Below are positions 7,785 to 16,149 of a stretch of 46,166 nt of DNA, piece by piece. The stretch is from Planctomycetaceae bacterium. GTDB taxonomy: Bacteria > Planctomycetota > Planctomycetia > Pirellulales > Pirellulaceae. The DNA lies in assembly GCA_024642205.1 (NCBI GenBank), contig JAHEBQ010000051.1:1-46166 (forward strand), in the 5' to 3' direction. The notes under the pieces are model-generated. The model saw only the letters and a list, made by a program, of their open reading frames with translations, did not search any database and was not told the DNA's origin. Each line of letters starts with the position of its first letter. Position 1 is the stretch's first letter. A program made the position numbers and the translations under genes.

Positions 7785-9296
7785 TCATCGGACTTGGCTT
7801 GGGTTTTGTGTCCGCAACCGGGCAACATCGACCGGCGTCAATCTGCCTGGATGCATTTCCTTGAGATAATCCAACAGCTGGGGAGTCGGATCTGAAATCG
7901 TAATTGACTCGGTATTGGACGGGTCCGTCCTTGAACGAATCAAGATAATGATCTCGGTGTCAGCGGAACCTCCGTCAGCCCAGGCCACTGACCTTGGCTC
8001 GGGTTGCCGGATTGGAATCGCCGCTAGCGAAGGACCGGACGACACAGGTCGTGGGCTCTCGGCAAACCCTCGATTGAGATTCGGGGCACTGGAAAACGTC
8101 TGGTTCGATGCGCCATCGGTTGGCACCGGGCGAGCTGGAACCGGCGACAAGGCCGCAATTTGCTGTTCCTTAAACAGATAATCCAAATTCGTTTTCGCCA
8201 GTTGCCAATAAATCGTATCCAATGCCGTGTAAATCCCTTCGTCAACTTCAACCGCCGCGGCATTGCAAATCCCAATCAACTCACCGGCATCAGTAAACAA
8301 CCCACCTCCGCTACGCCCGTCCACCGGTCGACCATAAATATCGTACTTGATCGCACCATCGTACTTGGCGCGGTTCTTGATTTTGGAATGGCGAATCGTC
8401 GGTGATTCTCCATGATCGCAACCGATACTGAAAATATCGCGACCACTTTCCACGGCGGTCTCTTGACTGGCGATTGGCACAGGCACAATTCTGTCGGTTG
8501 TCCGAATCGCAAGCAGCCCGATATCCCGCGCGTCCGAATCGTAGAAAATCAACTGTCCCGGTGCCGACTTTAGGTTGCCACTGTCAAATCCGTAATCCGC
8601 TGTGATCCTGCCGGTTCCTTTTGAATCCCGGAACACGTGACCACAAGTGACCACCAGGCACTCACCCTGGTGGTTGTGAATCACGGTGCCCGTCGCATAG
8701 GACGTACCTTCGGGATCTTCGACCTTCAATCTCACCGTCGCCTGCATCGCCAATCGTTCTCTCTCGTTTGCTGGCCGGGCCGTCCCTGAAATCATCGTCG
8801 GCGTAGAAAACGCGGTGTCTGGCTGGCCCGATCGATCGAAGCCAAGGTTGGCCATCTTCGGTTGTCCCAGCACCGACTTCGTCCCTACCGGTCGGGAATT
8901 GGCACCCGGAATGACACCCGCCGATCCCGATCGAATGCCCTGGGCTGCAAACCACTTTTTCAATGTAGTTGAATCGATCAAACCCGCATGGCGGCCAACC
9001 ATCTGGTTATTCGAAATCATGACGACCGTCGGTGTGCGATCGACTCCCAGCTGACTGGCCCATTGCCGGTTGGCGTCATAGTTGACTGTCGTGACGGGAT
9101 AGCCTTCCCGCTTGAGCGCCTCAATTTCCGGTTCGACTTGACGACACGGCGCGCATCCCTCGTTGGTAATGAAATACAGGTGGGTTTTTCCAGCATTCTC
9201 TGCGACGGCAAATCGCGGCATCACTCCGCTGGAGATTAGTAGACCCAAAAAGAGGACCTGTATCACAACAAGCCGTAATGAAACTTCGATTCGCAT
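7785..9296 (-). CDS. Exported thioredoxin-fold / trypsin-like serine protease fusion
   Basis: 503 residues from the ATG at 9296, preceded by AGGAGG. Signal peptide 1-32 (LRLVVIQVLFLGLLISSGVMPRFAVA). Residues 36-118 form a thioredoxin-like domain with active site CAPC (48-51) and the cis-proline motif RTPT (Pro89). Residues about 185-375 form a chymotrypsin-fold protease: His220 in VVTCGHVF, Asp258 in DARDIGLLAI, Ser329 in DGRSGGGLF (GRSGG in place of GDSGG). The C-terminus (380-503) is Pro/Ser-rich and ends with a small domain containing PQLLDYLKEMHPGRL. It should act outside the cytoplasm. The substrate is unknown; linked redox and proteolytic protein quality control is a reasonable inference. 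Divergent from the NfeD protease gene. Confidence 0.85.
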   Translation of the reverse strand: MRIEVSLRLVVIQVLFLGLLISSGVMPRFAVAENAGKTHLYFITNEGCAPCRQVEPEIEALKREGYPVTTVNYDANRQWASQLGVDRTPTVVMISNNQMVGRHAGLIDSTTLKKWFAAQGIRSGSAGVIPGANSRPVGTKSVLGQPKMANLGFDRSGQPDTAFSTPTMISGTARPANERERLAMQATVRLKVEDPEGTSYATGTVIHNHQGECLVVTCGHVFRDSKGTGRITADYGFDSGNLKSAPGQLIFYDSDARDIGLLAIRTTDRIVPVPIASQETAVESGRDIFSIGCDHGESPTIRHSKIKNRAKYDGAIKYDIYGRPVDGRSGGGLFTDAGELIGICNAAAVEVDEGIYTALDTIYWQLAKTNLDYLFKEQQIAALSPVPARPVPTDGASNQTFSSAPNLNRGFAESPRPVSSGPSLAAIPIRQPEPRSVAWADGGSADTEIIILIRSRTDPSNTESITISDPTPQLLDYLKEMHPGRLTPVDVARLRTQNPSQVR

Positions 9297-9629
9297 CCCG
9301 ATCCCTCCTTGGACTGGATGAAGCATATTCACGTCATCAATGTCGATTCAGACAATCGCGAACGAGCTCTTGTTTCGTTTGCAAATTTTTCACACTGGGC
9401 GATTCATTCCTTGATACCCAAAATGAAAACCGTCTCTTTTTCCCCGCAACCCTGATCACAATGGATCGAAAAACACCGCACCAAATCGCATCCGCCGGTT
9501 TTCCGTTTCGATCAACCGTTGATCGCCGGTTAAAAAAAAGCACCTTTTGTGCCAAATCGTTAAAGGATTAGAATGGAAAATCCGACATCCTCAAACCTCG
9601 AAATCTCATTTCTCTGAATCGTTGAACTA
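9297..9629. other. Divergent promoter region
   Basis: 333 bases between the divergent starts of the thioredoxin-trypsin gene (minus) and the NfeD gene (plus). It should carry both promoters. A short inverted repeat AACCG/CGGTT is seen near 9509-9526, next to an A-tract. No gene is visible. Confidence 0.45.
9304..9309 (-). promoter_or_regulatory. Ribosome binding site of the thioredoxin-trypsin gene
   Basis: Minus-strand AGGAGG lies seven bases before the ATG at 9296. It fixes that start in preference to the in-frame codon at 9332. Confidence 0.75.
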
Positions 9630-11276
9630 ATGAAGCTAGCTAGTCGCCCGGACACTGTCTTGACAGCATCCGAACAGTGTGAATGCCCGGTTGGATTTCG
9701 TGCACGATCTACCAATGCTGGCGGTAATTATTACCTGCTGGGGATCGTTGCCTGCATTGCTTCACTTGCATTTGCTTTACCGGCTCAGGAACGCTCCGTT
9801 CCAGACGCCACGCACCCACGCCCAGCCCAGTTCATGCGTCCTGGATTGATTGAATTCAAAGGCCCCATTAATCGCAAGCTCAAGCTTTATTTTGACAGTC
9901 GTTTCCAAGCCGCAAAAAAATCGGGCGTCGACCTGCTGATGATCGAAATTGATAGCCCGGGTGGGCTCAAACAGGAAAGCCTCGAAATGGCGCGTAGATT
10001 GAGGGACTGCGATTGGGCTTATACTGTTGCATTGATTTCGAATGAAGCAATTTCCGGTGGCGCACTGGTCTCTCTCGGCTGCGATGAAATCATGATCAAC
10101 CCCAACGCCAAATTCGGGGACATTGGAGAGATCGCGTTTGATCATACAAGGCAGATGTTTCGGATGATCGAACCTAAAATCGAGTCCTACCTTTCCAGGG
10201 ACGCCAGAGATCTGGCCGAATCAAAGGGGCGTTCCCCGGATCTTGCAGAAGCCCTGGTGGACAAAGACGTATTGGTCTACGTCAGACCTGACCCAAACGT
10301 CGAAAAGGGGCCACTTCAATTCACGACGGCTCGAGCCGATGCCGTCATCAAGCCTGACGCACCCTGGAAACTGGTGCCTGAGTCCGGCCCGGAACGATTC
10401 CTGACCCTCAGCGGCCAACGGGCGTCGGAACTTGGGATCGCCCAAGGCAGTCAAAGCACGCGGCTCGAGGCCGCCACGGAATATGGTTTCGATGTAGCGA
10501 AACTGCAAGTCTATCGACCAACAACAACCGATACAGTCGTCTACGTACTGAACAATCCATGGGTAACGGGACTTTTGGTGATGTTTGGCCTGGTGGCGCT
10601 CTATTTTGAATTCAGCTCCCCAGGACTTGGCGTTGGCGGACTGCTTTCCGGTCTTGCCGCCGTCCTGTTTTTTTGGAGTCGATTTCTGGGCGGCACGTCA
10701 GGTTGGCTGGAAGTCATCCTGTTTGTCGCCGGCATCACATTTTTGTTCGCGGAGGTCTTCGTGATCCCCGGTTTTGGTGTGGCAGGAATCACCGGCCTGG
10801 CACTGCTGTTCTCAAGCGTAATTCTGGCCGGTCAGGATTTTGTGTTTCCACAAACCCCTGAACAGTGGAACCAATCGCTGACTTCGATGTTGATCTTGAT
10901 GTGTTCGGGAGTCGGATTCTTGATTGCCGCCGTTTTCATATCCAAACGGCTCGGCTCCCTGCCTGTCTTCAATCGAATGATCCTCACTCCGCCTCCCATC
11001 GAAAACGGGAGTCCCAAGCTCGACGAATTTGGCAAACCGATTGCCCAACCCCATCCAAGGGTGTCCATTGGAGACTGGGGTCGAGCGGAATCGCTGTTGC
11101 GGCCAGCCGGTCGGGCCAAATTCGCGGGTCGGTCGCTGGACGTCATCAGCGACGGAGCTTATGTCGATGCAGGAACACAGATTCGCATAATTGGTATCTC
11201 GGGAAACATCATCCGGGTCGAGGCGATTGCGGATGACGAGCAGGCGGAAAAGACCCGGTATCGAAGCAATCCATAG
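9630..11276 (+). CDS. NfeD-type membrane-bound ClpP-class serine protease
   Basis: 548 residues. N-terminal membrane segment about 34-51. Residues 70-290 form a ClpP/crotonase-fold domain of the NfeD/SppA group: IEIDSPGG at 105-112 and NEAISGGALVSLGCDEI, where Ser142 is at the expected nucleophile position; a Lys would complete the dyad. Residues about 310-430 hold a cluster of membrane helices (WVTGLLVMFGLVALYFEF, LEVILFVAGITFLFAEVFVIPGFG). The C-terminal 480-548 is the OB-fold NfeD domain (WGRAESLLRPAGRAKFAGR). Long-form NfeD proteins cleave stomatin-type membrane proteins in other organisms. No stomatin/flotillin gene is next to it here. Weak ribosome site, so the exact start is less certain. 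Confidence 0.88.
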   Translation: MKLASRPDTVLTASEQCECPVGFRARSTNAGGNYYLLGIVACIASLAFALPAQERSVPDATHPRPAQFMRPGLIEFKGPINRKLKLYFDSRFQAAKKSGVDLLMIEIDSPGGLKQESLEMARRLRDCDWAYTVALISNEAISGGALVSLGCDEIMINPNAKFGDIGEIAFDHTRQMFRMIEPKIESYLSRDARDLAESKGRSPDLAEALVDKDVLVYVRPDPNVEKGPLQFTTARADAVIKPDAPWKLVPESGPERFLTLSGQRASELGIAQGSQSTRLEAATEYGFDVAKLQVYRPTTTDTVVYVLNNPWVTGLLVMFGLVALYFEFSSPGLGVGGLLSGLAAVLFFWSRFLGGTSGWLEVILFVAGITFLFAEVFVIPGFGVAGITGLALLFSSVILAGQDFVFPQTPEQWNQSLTSMLILMCSGVGFLIAAVFISKRLGSLPVFNRMILTPPPIENGSPKLDEFGKPIAQPHPRVSIGDWGRAESLLRPAGRAKFAGRSLDVISDGAYVDAGTQIRIIGISGNIIRVEAIADDEQAEKTRYRSNP

Positions 11277-11447
11277 GCAAAACTAATAACCGGCATGGTT
11301 TGCCAAACCAAATATGGCAAAAACTTGGAAAAAAAGGAACAAGTGCAATTGCCCAATTTACGCCATCTTATACCCTTATGTCAGGCGCAATCGCATGGTT
11401 ACTTTGATTTTGGGTTGGCGTCGGAGAATTGTTTTTAGGGTTTAGTT

Positions 11448-11645
11448 ATGGCTGAAGGTACAATCAAACGATTGACAGACAAAGGTTTTGGATTTATTGA
11501 CACGGGAACAAGTCAAGACATGTTCTTCCATTCATCAAACGTCGAAGGTGTCTCTTACGACGAGTTGCGTGAAGGTCAAAAAGTCACTTATGTTGAAGGT
11601 CGGGGCCCCAAAGGTCCACGCGCTGAACAGGTCACTCCTGTTTAG
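11448..11645 (+). CDS. Cold-shock domain protein
   Basis: 65 residues, a single cold-shock domain: MAEGTIKRLTDKGFGFIDTG with RNP1 KGFGFID and RNP2 DMFFHSS, ending GPKGPRAEQVTPV. It binds single-stranded RNA/DNA and acts as an RNA chaperone in the cytoplasm. Position 2-5 is AEGT rather than the more common TG(T/K)VK(W/F). AGGG lies ahead of the ATG. It is monocistronic, with a leader of up to 170 bases and a strong terminator 24 bases after the stop; a structured leader is usual for this family but none is obvious here. Confidence 0.95.
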   Translation: MAEGTIKRLTDKGFGFIDTGTSQDMFFHSSNVEGVSYDELREGQKVTYVEGRGPKGPRAEQVTPV

Positions 11646-11668
11646 GTCTTTGCGTTTTGGTAAGCAGA

Positions 11669-11700
11669 AGCCGGCGGTTGTCATCGCTGGCTTTTTTTTT
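11669..11700 (+). terminator. Rho-independent terminator of the cold-shock gene
   Basis: Stem AGCCGGCG / CGCTGGCT (one G-U pair) with loop GTTGTCAT, followed by nine T. It separates the gene from the convergent dehydrogenase gene ending at 11721. Confidence 0.9.
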
Positions 11701-11720
11701 GCGCGGCTTCATCGGTCGCT

Positions 11721-14700
11721 TCATTCGCTTTCGACCTGGATCGCCTGTTTTGATTTTCGATTCGAAAGAAACTCAACCAAATCACGAATCTCTTTCTTCG
11801 TCAATTGCTTCACCAAATCATCGGGCATGGACGACTTGCCCGGTTTACGGTCCTCAATGACCCCCTTTTCGACAACAAACTCCTTACCATCGGCGTCCAT
11901 CAACACCAGTGCTTCGTCTGATTCCCGTTTGATGATTCCCACAACCAGGTCACCATCGATCGTCGTGACTTTAATCTGCGAGAAACCGTCGGTTACGATT
12001 TTGTTGGGGTGTACGATTGATTCGAGGATGTACAAACGGTCCTTGGTCAATCCAATTGACGACAAATCGGGGCCGACAGCACCTCCGGTTCCATCAATTT
12101 GGTGACACCGAACGCAGGAGACCTCCGTCTTGCCAAAGAAAACATTCGACCCCCTGGCGTTGTCTCCACCAACCATCGCGTCTTTGTAAGGTGATACCGG
12201 GTCATCGGGCTTGATCATTGCATCCGCGTATGCACGGTACTGGTCTTCAACCTCCACTTCGCTACGATTTTCTGCCGCCAACGCGACGTCCAGCCGGAGG
12301 TTAGCGGGAAAATCGTTGGCATTCATTTTTCGCAGCAAGGAAGCCAACAGGTCACCCGCCGATTCGCTTTTTAGTTTCCCGAGCGTCTCAATCGCGGACT
12401 GTTGCGTCACCTGCTGGCCGTTGCCCATGGTTTGTTCAATCAGGTTAATCGCCCGGCTCTCATCCTCCATTGAAATCATGTCGATCACCTGACCTGCCAG
12501 CTTGGGTGGCAAACCGTCGAATCCGGATTCAAGTTTTGCAAGCACGCCACCGAGACCTTGGTATTTCAGTTTTTTCAGACTCGCGAGGGCTGCTGACCGA
12601 GCATCGACTCGACTGGAATCCGCGAGCACGACGTTCTCCAATTCACTGCCAATGGAAGTCAGGTTCAAGTTTCCCGCCGCCGTGATCGCCACGCTGGTGA
12701 GCGATTCGGATCCACTTGTCAACGCGGCAAACGCCGATTGAACCGCATTGCGGGCGTCCATCACGTTTCGTTTTTTCGGGTCAAGTGGCCGCCAATCGTG
12801 CAGCACCATGTCTCGGGCTGGTGGAGCAGCCCAATCGCCCAGCGCTTGGACTGCGTCCACACGACGGGCCAGGTCGAATTTATCGTTGACAGCGAAACTC
12901 GCCAACGCTTTGGCATTGGCCTGTGCACCAACTCGAACGTTGGCGCTGATGATGCGTCGGACCAGTGCATCTGAATCGGCAAATCGATCGATGTTTTCAA
13001 TCAAGTTCGCAAGCGTCGTCATCTGAGCCTTAACATCGACATCGTGAATGACACGGGCGGCTTCCAGCACGATTTGCGGGTCGGTGTCTTCCAGCATCCC
13101 GCCGACCAACTGGGTTGCTAATTGGCGATGCTTGTAGTTTCCCTCGACGTTGGACGACAGTATTTTCCGCATCGCAACACACAAGGCTATTCTCACGCTG
13201 CGAGAGGGGTGACTGCCAAGTTTCACAACCGAACTCAAGTCAGGGCTTTGATTACGGGCCAAGATACCATTGAGTGCCATGATCCCGCCGTGCCGGACCA
13301 TCGGATCCTGGTCCGCATTCTCGACCAGCATCGTTACGAGCCTGGGGACATCCTCGTCCGAGCCGAACCTGGCCAATGCCATTGCCGCCAGGAAACGAAT
13401 TCGCAGGTTCTCGTGTTTCAACAACTCCGCGACCGGCGCCGAATCTTTCAAACGAAGCTCGGGCGAGATGCCGACGGCCGCCGCAGCGACATGAACATCG
13501 GCATCGGCTAACAGCTGATCAAAAAAGGCAACATCAAACGGCCTGTTGTTCCGTTTCGCGTCGCGTGCCATCTGCCCCAAACCCCAAATCGCGTGCACCC
13601 GACCCAGTGGATCCTGATTTGAATCTCGAGCAATCGACTTCAAAGTCAGTAAATCCTTGCGTTCGACGAGTTCGAACTGGGTTTCGGTTCGAACTCGTTG
13701 GTCCGCGTGGCCAATCAGACTTTTGAGGTTGTCGGTCGTTTGTTTTTTCAACCCGTCACGGAGCAGGGCTTCCACCTGTTTAACGATTGCCGATTCGTGA
13801 ATTTCCGGATCGGAAAACGCATACAACCGCCCCTTGTTTTCACCGTTCCAGCCAAACACCCAATCCGACACGTAAAATCGACCATCGGAGCCAAAATCGA
13901 TATCGGTAACCAGCATGTTCCAAAACGGTTGCTCATCGTCAACCAACTCCCACGTGGCGCCTTTCGGTCGGTTCCGCCAGGACCGAATGCCGCTGCGAGA
14001 CGCCTCGCCACGGAAATCACACAAGAAGAACCGGCCCTTGAAGTCGTCGCCAAATCCGGTACCCGGATAGTACTCCAATCCCGATGGCCCATCCGAAATA
14101 TTCGCAATCGGTGGAATGATATAAGCCGGCGTGTCTTCGTTGAATGGATGCCAGATCTTCTCGCGGTTGAATGGTCCGCGGTCTTCCTGGTACTGGTAGT
14201 ACATCCTCCACCCGGTGTCGCCCCCTTCGACGATTTCGGTCCAGCGAGCCCGGTCGCCGCTGTCCGAATTATTGTCTCCCGTAAACAGGTTTCCGTAGTC
14301 GTCAAAAGCCAGTTCCTGTGGATTGCGCAGTCCTGTGGCGATTACTTCAAGATTGCTTCCGTCAAGTTCGCAGCGGAATACCGCGCCGGAAGAAGCGTCT
14401 TTGATCGTGGGCGAAACATTGTAACCACGGTCGCCAATGCTGAAATACAAACGCCCGTCTGGGCCGACGATCAGACCATGCATGTCATGTCCGCGAAATG
14501 CAAAACGAACTCCGAAACCGGATTGGAGCGACTTACGAATCTCCGCGATACCGTCATGGTCACGATCCTGTAATTCAAATAGATCCGGAATACACGTGTA
14601 GTAGACTTTGCCACGATAGGAAAGCACGCCGGCGCCGGTTCCCATTTCCAACTTGTTGTACCGGTCAGAAAAAACACCAATCGAGTCCGGTTTACCATTA

Positions 14701-15260
14701 CCGTTGGTATCCTGAAGCAACCGAATTCGATCGTCGTGAGCCGTATAGGCGTTATCTGCATCGGGTATGTGTTTTCGGATATAGTCGATGCGATCCTGAA
14801 CCGATTGGGCGGCCAGCTCATCATCCATCCAGTTGGAGTGATTTCGGTTGTCCTCGACGCCTTTGCCCTGCCGGAAAGTCTCACAGACAAACACATTTCC
14901 CTGATAGTCCCGGTGGAATGCTACTATGTTGGCGACGTCGGGTTCGGCCGCAAACAATTCGCATTTGAGGCCTTGGGGGTACTTGAACTGGGCAATCGCC
15001 GTTTCTCCCTCGTCGCTGGCGGGCTCGATAAACGGTGCCTGAGGATGCGGCGTCAAATCTTCCTGGGCACACAACAGGTGGACGGAAAATAGCGTCATTC
15101 CCACCAGGACCAGCCCAAGCTTGGTTCCAACAACTGGGAAACGATCGTAAGAACCGAATGGTGGTTGTGTGGTTTTCCGTCGCACGATATTCCCGATTAA
15201 TCCAATAGTTATGTTAAAAATCGCCAATCTAGTTGAAGGCCGTCGCATACTGAAGGCCAT
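11721..15260 (-). CDS. PVC-type membrane-bound dehydrogenase with HEAT repeats and haem-binding domain
   Basis: About 1179 residues from the ATG at 15260; an in-frame TTG at 15272 and an ATG at 15248 are alternatives. The signal/anchor appears near 45-70 (TKLGLVLVGMTLFSVHLLCAQ). Domains: a beta-propeller dehydrogenase (about 75-480; PQGLKCELFAAEPDVANIVAF, GLIVGPDGRLYFSIGDRG, GLRNPQELAFDDYGNLFTGDN, GFGDDFKGRFFLCDFRG), a helical HEAT region (about 500-1000), and a C-terminal cytochrome-c-like domain with CVRCH near residue 1048 and the later DGFSQIKVTTIDGDLVVGII and KKEIRDLVEFL motifs. This architecture is specific to Planctomycetes/Verrucomicrobia, where it is presumed to oxidise sugars or alcohols in the periplasm. 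Substrate unknown. Confidence 0.92.
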   Translation of the reverse strand: MAFSMRRPSTRLAIFNITIGLIGNIVRRKTTQPPFGSYDRFPVVGTKLGLVLVGMTLFSVHLLCAQEDLTPHPQAPFIEPASDEGETAIAQFKYPQGLKCELFAAEPDVANIVAFHRDYQGNVFVCETFRQGKGVEDNRNHSNWMDDELAAQSVQDRIDYIRKHIPDADNAYTAHDDRIRLLQDTNGNGKPDSIGVFSDRYNKLEMGTGAGVLSYRGKVYYTCIPDLFELQDRDHDGIAEIRKSLQSGFGVRFAFRGHDMHGLIVGPDGRLYFSIGDRGYNVSPTIKDASSGAVFRCELDGSNLEVIATGLRNPQELAFDDYGNLFTGDNNSDSGDRARWTEIVEGGDTGWRMYYQYQEDRGPFNREKIWHPFNEDTPAYIIPPIANISDGPSGLEYYPGTGFGDDFKGRFFLCDFRGEASRSGIRSWRNRPKGATWELVDDEQPFWNMLVTDIDFGSDGRFYVSDWVFGWNGENKGRLYAFSDPEIHESAIVKQVEALLRDGLKKQTTDNLKSLIGHADQRVRTETQFELVERKDLLTLKSIARDSNQDPLGRVHAIWGLGQMARDAKRNNRPFDVAFFDQLLADADVHVAAAAVGISPELRLKDSAPVAELLKHENLRIRFLAAMALARFGSDEDVPRLVTMLVENADQDPMVRHGGIMALNGILARNQSPDLSSVVKLGSHPSRSVRIALCVAMRKILSSNVEGNYKHRQLATQLVGGMLEDTDPQIVLEAARVIHDVDVKAQMTTLANLIENIDRFADSDALVRRIISANVRVGAQANAKALASFAVNDKFDLARRVDAVQALGDWAAPPARDMVLHDWRPLDPKKRNVMDARNAVQSAFAALTSGSESLTSVAITAAGNLNLTSIGSELENVVLADSSRVDARSAALASLKKLKYQGLGGVLAKLESGFDGLPPKLAGQVIDMISMEDESRAINLIEQTMGNGQQVTQQSAIETLGKLKSESAGDLLASLLRKMNANDFPANLRLDVALAAENRSEVEVEDQYRAYADAMIKPDDPVSPYKDAMVGGDNARGSNVFFGKTEVSCVRCHQIDGTGGAVGPDLSSIGLTKDRLYILESIVHPNKIVTDGFSQIKVTTIDGDLVVGIIKRESDEALVLMDADGKEFVVEKGVIEDRKPGKSSMPDDLVKQLTKKEIRDLVEFLSNRKSKQAIQVESE

Positions 15261-15555
15261 CGCTTTCGCCAAGATATAACACCGCCAAAACGCAAGTGTT
15301 TTCGGTTCACCAGAAAATGGTTGCTTGCGGGTGGATTTCTGGTCAAGAAAGCTGGCTCAAAAAGTGTCCTTCAGGACTTCGCAAATCGTACCAAAACCTT
15401 GAAAAACATGGTCCTTGGGGTTCCAATGCCGATTCGATTCGCGGCCAGGAGCCTCAATTGCGAGTCGTCCGGTCCGTATCCGCTTGACCCGACAACTTTG
15501 CCCCGTTTGGCGAACCGGCATTACAAATCTCGATTCACTCAATATGGTTTTGACG

Positions 15556-15620
15556 CCGCGATTTCTGGTTTCAAATTGTCGACTCGCAACCGTCGACCGA
15601 ACGATCGGCCGAAATCGCGG
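15556..15620. repeat. Inverted repeat, 10 bp arms, 45-base loop
   Basis: CCGCGATTTC at 15556-15565 is exactly complementary to GAAATCGCGG at 15611-15620. The loop also contains GTCGAC twice (near 15580 and 15593). It could be a small structured RNA or a REP-like palindrome; no T-run follows, so it is not a terminator. Confidence 0.5.
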
Positions 15621-15939
15621 CTTTAACCGCCAAGCTAGGATCGCTTCTAAACCGAATGCACGCAGGCATGCCAATCAGGATCCGGGGAATCCCCAAGAAG
15701 GCGACCGTGGAGCTGCCAAACGACTCCATGAAATTGCGATTAAAACCTGAAAGTGGCCTTTCCCAGAGACATAGATCAATTAAGATTACGCGATGGCAGA
15801 ATTCCTGCCTTTGAACCGGGTACCGCGATGACAACTTCGAGCGTCGTTTTGCCCGGATGCTCTGCATGGAATTGCACGATCGACATGGAAGTGACGAACC
15901 ATTCAGATCGTTTTCACACTAATTAATTAACTGTGTGCC

Positions 15940-15986
15940 CGTCTAGACTAAGGTTGCAACCGATTGAGCAACAATCAATCTAGACG
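15940..15986. repeat. Inverted repeat upstream of EF-G
   Basis: CGTCTAGA at 15940-15947 pairs with TCTAGACG at 15979-15986, with TTGC/GCAA able to pair inside the loop. It lies about 165-210 bases before the EF-G start, so it may be part of an operator or a leader structure. Confidence 0.5.
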
Positions 15987-16149
15987 CTGGCAGGATGATT
16001 TTTGTATAGCTAAGCGTAATTGGGGCTCGATTGCCTTAATGCGCGAGGTGTGTAGCCTCATATTTGGCAGGGCAAACGCCCAAAATATTCGGGCGATTGC
16101 CTGAATTTTTATTACCCCAGGGACAAACGTAATTGTTGACGGTGCATTG

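Larger units (their letters stand above)
15261..16149. other. Long non-coding region upstream of the EF-G gene
   Basis: About 890 bases without a convincing gene; the open frames at 15321-15750 lack coding character. It contains two perfect inverted repeats (15556-15620 and 15940-15986) and, just before the gene, a GGGCAAACGCCC / GCCCAAAATATTCGGGC hairpin region at about 16070-16103. It must contain the promoter of the divergent dehydrogenase gene and that of EF-G. A TTGTATAGCT stretch near 16003 could be an extended -10, with low certainty. Confidence 0.5.

Noticed and set aside
9509..9540. Terminator candidate before the NfeD gene
   Set aside because: The inverted repeat has only five paired bases and the adjacent run is A on the plus strand, with the T-run on the wrong side for the minus strand.
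13698..14573. 291-codon plus-strand ORF
   Set aside because: It is the antisense shadow of the large dehydrogenase gene, whose motifs are unmistakable.
15321..15750. Short ORFs in the EF-G upstream region
   Set aside because: Several overlapping frames on both strands, none with coding character or a ribosome site.
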